From Chlamydiales bacterium (GTDB lineage: Bacteria; Chlamydiota; Chlamydiia; Chlamydiales; JAJFMA01), in contig JAUXSF010000033.1 in assembly GCA_030679955.1 (NCBI GenBank), positions 1 through 64,000 of the forward strand: a stretch of 64,000 bases of DNA. The letters run 5' to 3'. The notes under the pieces are model-generated. The model ran no database searches and had not been told where the DNA came from. It saw only the letters and a list, made by a program, of their open reading frames with translations. Below are positions 57,690-64,000 of this stretch, in pieces (within the stretch, counting starts at the first letter, position 1; every line of letters begins with the position of its first letter). The translations under genes and the position numbers were made by a program.

Positions 57690-58817
57690 ATGGCTAAAGA
57701 AGGAAAACGCTGGATTCGGTGCGACGTAGAGGATCAATACCTCGGCGAAAGACGCAAAGAGTCGCGTCAAGAACGCAAGCAGGTGATTGCTCGTGATCGC
57801 TCAAAATATAAGAAGACAGACTCGGATAAGCGTCAGGAATCCTTTGATGCTGAGGCGCTAGCTGCTGAAGGCCTTAAGCGCGGCAGAGCGATCTCAATTG
57901 TCCCTCAGGGCATAGTCGTCCACGAAAATGGCAACGAGTGGATGTGTGAGCTACGTGGCGTTTTAAAGAAAGAGAAGACGCAGCAGAAAAACCTCGTAGC
58001 TGTTGGTGACTACGTGTGGTTTGTGGAAAAAAGCCAAGGAGAAGGAGCTATTTCCGCTGTAGAGCCACGTAAGACGATTCTTTCTCGAGCTGATAACCTA
58101 TCGAGACGCAAAGAGCAGATCATTGCCACCAACATCGACCAAGTTTTGATCACTGTTTCGGTTATTGATCCTCCGCTTAAGCCTCCTCTTATTGATCGCT
58201 ATATCATTGCAGCCCGCAAGGGTGGCATGGACCCTGTTGTGGTGATTAATAAGGTCGACAAATTGGACGATAGTGACAATCCCCTCGTTCTTGCTGAGCG
58301 TGAGCTCTATGAAGAATGCTTGCAGGCATATGCTCAGGCTGAAATACCTGTCATTTGTGTTAGTGCTACCAACTTTGAAGGAATGGATAAGTTACGCGCC
58401 CAGATGAAAGACCGCTCCTCAGTATTTTCAGGGCAGTCCGGGGTGGGTAAGACATCGCTTATCAACGTCGTGACGGGACTGGACATGCGTGTAGCCGAAA
58501 CAGTGGCTCGCACGCGTAAGGGCTCGCACACCACAACATCCGCTAGCTTAATTCCGTTAGAGCTCGGTGGATGGTGTGTGGATACCCCGGGGATCAAGAG
58601 CTTCGGCGTTTGGGATCTCGATATCGATGAGATTCAACAATATTTCGTTGAAATCTATAAGGTCGGCCGTGAATGCGCCTTTACTGACTGTACGCATAGT
58701 CATGAAACTGATTGTGCTGTAAAGCGTGCTGTGGAGGCGGGTGAGATATCTTTCATGCGCTTTATGTCCTATCAAGCCCTGGTACAAAGCGTTGAAGAAG
58801 GCCATACCCGACGCTAA
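57690..58817 (+). CDS. rsgA: Ribosome small subunit GTPase RsgA
   Basis: A 375-residue circularly permuted GTPase that checks maturation of the 30S subunit. Motif order is permuted as expected: NKVD (G4) at about 187, GQSGVGKTSL (G1) at about 248, DTPG (G3) at about 297. An OB-fold precedes it and a C-terminal zinc finger follows (CAFTDCTHSHETDC). The first 65 residues are a highly charged extension (GERRKESRQERKQVIARDR) longer than in E. coli RsgA, and probably basic for rRNA contact. It is the third gene of the pcnB operon. Confidence 0.95.
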   Translation: MAKEGKRWIRCDVEDQYLGERRKESRQERKQVIARDRSKYKKTDSDKRQESFDAEALAAEGLKRGRAISIVPQGIVVHENGNEWMCELRGVLKKEKTQQKNLVAVGDYVWFVEKSQGEGAISAVEPRKTILSRADNLSRRKEQIIATNIDQVLITVSVIDPPLKPPLIDRYIIAARKGGMDPVVVINKVDKLDDSDNPLVLAERELYEECLQAYAQAEIPVICVSATNFEGMDKLRAQMKDRSSVFSGQSGVGKTSLINVVTGLDMRVAETVARTRKGSHTTTSASLIPLELGGWCVDTPGIKSFGVWDLDIDEIQQYFVEIYKVGRECAFTDCTHSHETDCAVKRAVEAGEISFMRFMSYQALVQSVEEGHTRR

Positions 58818-58832
58818 GGAATTTTATTATTA

Positions 58833-58876
58833 GAGAGAAATGGTATTTTGCTAAAGCAAAATATCTTTCCTCTCTC
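58833..58876. terminator. Bidirectional hairpin between rsgA and def
   Basis: The core TATTTTGCT (58844-58852) pairs perfectly with 58855-58863 across AA, inside a weaker outer GAGAGAAA/TTTCCTCTC stem. It sits between two convergent genes (stops at 58817 and 58901) and so may terminate both. Confidence 0.7.
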
Positions 58877-58900
58877 CATCCTCCTCTGCGGTAAAAAATC

Positions 58901-60822
<1,922 letters not shown>

Positions 60823-60899
60823 TAAGTAATTATTTCCATCATTAATATCCGTTTTGCTAAAATAATAATAGGTCATGTCTGTTAAAGGGGTTGTGACAT

Positions 60900-61304
60900 A
60901 TGGAAAAGCAAACGGTAGCATTATTTGGTGAAGCAGAGAAAGGCGACTTTCAGACGATTTATCACTGCAAGAACCTGCAGCAGCTTTCGGACAATTTGGG
61001 ACATCCTCCGCCCTATAGCAGGGGGATCTTCATGGCCATTCAGGCTTTGCTCTTTGACCGCGAACTAGTTTTTATACGTGTGAGGGACGAAGGTTATAGT
61101 TTCCAAGACTACTATAAAGGTCTGCGGTTGCTCACCAATTATGGTGTGGTTCGCCAACTTGCTGCCCTTGGCATGCCTGGCGTTGGTGACTCAAGTCTTG
61201 TGGAGGCAACTACAGCCATCTGCGCAATTTACGCCAGCGTACTTATTACAACAGAAGATGACCTCTATGATTATCTAACAACAGGCAATCAGCGCGCTGC
61301 GTAG
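60900..61304 (+). CDS. Unknown small protein
   Basis: A 134-residue soluble protein, not recognised. It has a mixed alpha/beta pattern, with a hydrophobic core at about 45-60 (FMAIQALLFDRELVFIRV) and a C-terminal helical stretch (EATTAICAIYASVLITTEDDLYDYL). There is no signal peptide. A plausible ribosome site (AAAGGGG, about 9 bases upstream) precedes the ATG. It stands alone between eno and the peroxiredoxin gene, which converges on it. It is compact and codon-regular, so probably a real conserved gene. Confidence 0.6.
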   Translation: MEKQTVALFGEAEKGDFQTIYHCKNLQQLSDNLGHPPPYSRGIFMAIQALLFDRELVFIRVRDEGYSFQDYYKGLRLLTNYGVVRQLAALGMPGVGDSSLVEATTAICAIYASVLITTEDDLYDYLTTGNQRAA

Positions 61305-61417
61305 GTTTCAAAGGGGTTTTCACAACAGTTCACAGGCTCGTTTTGGAGCGCGCTTTGTCCCCAGCGCTACCACGCCGAATACAAAAGCGCTCAGAAAAAA
61401 CTAACGTCGAGAGCGGT

Positions 61418-62014
61418 CTAGACTGTGTCAACGAGCGCGAAATATTGGCGTACGCCTTCTGTAGAAGCCTGTAAGGTCTTTTTACCAGTCTTCCAATTCG
61501 CTGGACATACTTCGCCATTCAGCTCGTAATAATTAAGAGCGTCTATGATGCGTAGCGCTTCATCGACAGAGCGTCCCAATGGTAGATCATTGATCAACTG
61601 GTGCCTGACAATACCCAATTTGTCGATGAGGTACAGGCCGCGGAAGGCGATCCCTTCTTCAGGAACCAACACGCCATAGGCTTGTGAAATTGTTTTGTTC
61701 AGGTCGGAAACTAAAGGATATTCAATACCTTGGATTCCGCCTTGGTGCTTAGAGGTGTGCAGCCAAGCAAAGTGAGCATGCACGCTATCCACTGAGCATC
61801 CCACAACAACTGTGTTGCGTCTTTCAAACTCTTCAATGTGATCTTGGAAGGCATGTAGCTCTGTAGGGCACACAAATGTGAAATCTAAAGGATAAAAGAA
61901 GAACAGAACATTCTGGCCTCGGTATGACTTCAAACTGAAGTTGTCTACAATGCGTCCATCCACGACAGCTTTGGCTTCGAATTCTGGTGCTCTTCTTCCA
62001 ACTAGTGTAGGCAT
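61418..62014 (-). CDS. ahpC: 2-Cys peroxiredoxin (AhpC/Prx family)
   Basis: A 198-residue typical 2-Cys peroxiredoxin that reduces hydrogen peroxide and organic peroxides. The peroxidatic Cys49 is in YPLDFTFVCPTEL and the resolving Cys170 in EVCPANWKTG; the conserved Arg region is GIVRHQLINDLPLGRSV. The ribosome site GGGAGAGAAGG precedes the ATG. It may use a thioredoxin-type reductant, since no ahpF is adjacent. It is convergent with the small gene at 60900. Confidence 0.95.
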   Translation of the reverse strand: MPTLVGRRAPEFEAKAVVDGRIVDNFSLKSYRGQNVLFFFYPLDFTFVCPTELHAFQDHIEEFERRNTVVVGCSVDSVHAHFAWLHTSKHQGGIQGIEYPLVSDLNKTISQAYGVLVPEEGIAFRGLYLIDKLGIVRHQLINDLPLGRSVDEALRIIDALNYYELNGEVCPANWKTGKKTLQASTEGVRQYFALVDTV

Positions 62015-62165
62015 ACCTTCTCTCCCTTTTTAATTCTTAAACCGCAATTCTATCCCTAGGCGCGAAGGAAGTCAAACAGATATGGAGCAGGGGCATGGCA
62101 AGGCCAGATTAATGCGATCTTAACCTAGTTGAGTTACGATCGCGTAGTTTTTCCACTTAAGAGTA

Positions 62166-62861
62166 ATGAAAGTTTATATGTCCTTTTCAAATTCTACTAT
62201 TAACCGCGTCAGTGTAGAGAACGTTCTGCAAAAGCTAGACCTGATAAAGTCACCGATTGTACGTGATGTTGTGCTTTTCGTTAGCCTCTCCGCACTAATG
62301 GGCGTGGCAGCTTCGTACCATTTTGTGCAATGCAGTCTTAAGTCGATTCCTGTGGTGGTTAAGTTAGCCTTGTCATCAATTCCGTTAGAGATCGCGAAGA
62401 GGTCGGCTGAATATCTTGGAAACCCAACTCTAAAGGATCTACAGGATCACGCTAAGCATGGTTTCGAAGCCATAACTTTGGCGGTAGCCCCATTTGAAAA
62501 GCCTTCCTTGCCTAATAGCAAAGATAAGTGGATCGCGGGATTCCTGACTCCCAAAAAAGTAGTATTTGCTGCTGCTGCTTTAATCGGCGTGTTGACGACG
62601 TTTACGCTCTACCAATATGGTGTCGGTGCTAAGCCGCCCATCCCTGAGATTAGTCCAGATTTAGATGAACCTGAAAATCTGGGTATTTTCGAGGGGTTGA
62701 GCAGGCTTTCAACTATAGCAGGTGTGGGCCTGGTGTTCGCGTGCATATTGCATGAGTATAGATTGCAGCAGCAACCTATTGGCCAACTTGGAGTTCTAAT
62801 GTTTCCGGATGTACCCCAAGAGCGAAATTTGCTCGATTTTATCTTGGCGATTTTCAGATAG
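62166..62861 (+). CDS. Unknown membrane protein, possible inclusion-membrane type
   Basis: A 231-residue protein with hydrophobic segments at about 35-55 (VVLFVSLSALMGVAASYHFV), 60-75, 132-152 (VVFAAAALIGVLTTFTLYQYG) and 185-200. Paired spans separated by short loops recall the bilobed hydrophobic domains of chlamydial inclusion membrane proteins, but this is only a resemblance. No family is recognised. The ATG at 62166 or a second one 12 bases later may be used. It lies 95 bases before the P450 gene on the same strand. Confidence 0.55.
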   Translation: MKVYMSFSNSTINRVSVENVLQKLDLIKSPIVRDVVLFVSLSALMGVAASYHFVQCSLKSIPVVVKLALSSIPLEIAKRSAEYLGNPTLKDLQDHAKHGFEAITLAVAPFEKPSLPNSKDKWIAGFLTPKKVVFAAAALIGVLTTFTLYQYGVGAKPPIPEISPDLDEPENLGIFEGLSRLSTIAGVGLVFACILHEYRLQQQPIGQLGVLMFPDVPQERNLLDFILAIFR

Positions 62862-62955
62862 TAGCTTCGCGCAATCAATTTAATTTAGCGTTAATTATTA
62901 GTATTGATTTATTAGTATTAATATTGTATGTTTTATTAAAATAAAAGAGGTTGTC

Positions 62956-64000
62956 ATGGAAATGCTTATTAACTGGGGTGTTTATCCCGTACTATCTGCT
63001 CTTACTCAATTAATTTTTCCTACTTCTACTCAAGAAACTGCTGCAGCTGTAGCAGGGGCTGTTCTTACTGATGAGGCTCCAGCGGGCGCCAGTGAACTGA
63101 CTTCCACGTCTATGAGTTTTAATGAAGAGGGTCATTTACTTGTAACTAATGCTAAGTTGATAAAAGAGATACTAAAGCCACAGCGACATTGCGAACGTTA
63201 CATGCATACTGATCCCAGCTGTCTGCTGCTTGAAGCTCTTAGTGAGTTAGATCAGGAAGTTCAGGTCGATGATCATATGGTAACAGCGTGGCCTGAGGCG
63301 AATGCTACTTATCGCAAAGTGTTTCGTCTTTTGTTAAATAAAGTTCTCAAAGATGCTGACCTTATGTTTCCTGTGGCTCAGGATGTAGTTGCTGAAATTA
63401 GCTGCTGCGCTGAAAACAATTTGGCGCAAGATATCGAGCGTTATCTTCACAAGGCCATAATAGGTAAAATGATGGGCTACACGCAGAACGATGAGATTCT
63501 TCGTGCTCCTAGAGATCCTACAGACCCTCTTGCGGTTTGGTTGACGATTGTATCAAACTCCCCGGGCGGTCAACTAATGCTTGAAAACGGGCTAACCGTG
63601 AAGAGAGCGGGCTATCTTGTAACCAACATCGTTGGTGCTGGGGAGGAAACGACCGGCTCAGTGTTAAGAGCTGCCATTGTCGAGTGTGCGATCAATCCAG
63701 ACATTCAGGATAATCTGCATAGTGAGATCGAGGAAGCTATAGAGAAAGGCGCTACATTGTCGGAGGCGATTAGAGATAGCAAGACGTTGCAGCATATGCT
63801 AATCGAAGCGTTACGCATGGCAGCTCCGGCCTCACAGATTTTGCGTCGGGTTCACTCTCCCTTTGTACTGGGTTCGCAATCAGTGGATTCAGGAACGGTT
63901 CTACAAGTTGGAATCAGGGAGCTGTCTAGAGACGAAGCTGTTGTTGGCGAAAAACCTGATACCTTTATTCCGTCCCGCAAAGTTGTTGTTGACGCTCCTG
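62956..64000 (+). CDS. Cytochrome P450, 5' part (runs off the window)
   Basis: 348 codons are open to the window edge, preceded by GAGG 6 bases before the ATG. Seen: the I-helix motif IVGAGEETTGSV (225-236), matching (A/G)Gx(D/E)T(T/S); the K-helix ExxR as EALR (284-287); and SRDEAVVGEKPDTFIPSR (324-341), matching the P450 meander and PERF-like segment. The heme-ligand Cys would lie just past 64000. P450s are haem monooxygenases acting on lipophilic substrates. The N-terminus has a modest hydrophobic stretch (8-21) that could be an anchor. The substrate is unknown. Confidence 0.82.
   Translation, partial: MEMLINWGVYPVLSALTQLIFPTSTQETAAAVAGAVLTDEAPAGASELTSTSMSFNEEGHLLVTNAKLIKEILKPQRHCERYMHTDPSCLLLEALSELDQEVQVDDHMVTAWPEANATYRKVFRLLLNKVLKDADLMFPVAQDVVAEISCCAENNLAQDIERYLHKAIIGKMMGYTQNDEILRAPRDPTDPLAVWLTIVSNSPGGQLMLENGLTVKRAGYLVTNIVGAGEETTGSVLRAAIVECAINPDIQDNLHSEIEEAIEKGATLSEAIRDSKTLQHMLIEALRMAAPASQILRRVHSPFVLGSQSVDSGTVLQVGIRELSRDEAVVGEKPDTFIPSRKVVVDAP

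Noticed and set aside
61346-61394. GAGCGC...GCGCTC stem between the 60900 gene and ahpC as a terminator
   Set aside because: The stem is imperfect with a long loop, and neither side is followed by a T-rich tract.

Overview
The window looks like the chromosome of a Chlamydiae bacterium, most likely an environmental (Parachlamydiales-type) lineage rather than Chlamydia itself. The evidence is a GreA of about 720 residues with the long N-terminal domain typical of chlamydiae, a stand-alone nqrA close to hemB, a compact type II secretion (T2SS) operon, pepP beside mutL, a PcnB-type nucleotidyltransferase, and many proteins with no recognisable homologue that look like surface proteins or effectors. 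Base composition is moderate. I saw no tRNA, rRNA, CRISPR array or recognisable transposase gene. The taxonomic call rests on gene content I recognise by eye.

Layout. 1-297: hairpin-rich non-coding DNA. 298-1455: an unknown protein with a CHAT/clan-CD-like C-terminus. 1460-4981 (minus): NYN-domain protein, RdgB and GreA. 5194-6714: two unknown proteins, divergently oriented. 6722-10853: three glycosyltransferases around mutY, suggesting lipooligosaccharide or surface glycan work. 10916-15709: hemB, a YjbH-like outer-membrane barrel and nqrA. 15851-20783: an accessory block with a eukaryote-like protein kinase, a HELGH membrane metalloprotease, a decayed partial copy of that protease, and proteins of unknown function. 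20999-31839: a T2SS operon of a GspC-position protein, GspD, E and F, four pseudopilins and a GspK-position protein.

31840-34289 is an inserted cassette. It holds a MITE-like element, a frameshifted DUF4238 gene, and a winged-helix plus nucleotidyltransferase pair behind a strong promoter/operator. It is bracketed by two copies of the 3' end of the last T2SS gene. 34290-47213 (minus) carries two tripartite RND efflux systems and a P1B-type ATPase, consistent with metal or toxicant export. 47332-51976 (minus) carries a MoxR/DUF58/BatD-like set and an orphan PhoR-like histidine kinase. 52227-52592 is a small His-rich secreted protein.

52744-62014 is housekeeping: pepP, mutL, pcnB, a SpoU methyltransferase, rsgA, def, eno and a 2-Cys peroxiredoxin. 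The right edge holds an unknown membrane protein and the first 348 codons of a cytochrome P450.

Several families of long imperfect inverted repeats lie in the short intergenic gaps, nearly always within a few bases of a stop codon. They act as the punctuation of this genome, and their translation produces false N-terminal extensions on mutY and the czcC-like gene. The most unusual signals are the cassette with its flanking duplication, four pseudopilins that all lack the canonical Gly(-1), a cysteine-rich secretin, a P-type ATPase with DKTRT in place of DKTGT, and the P450.
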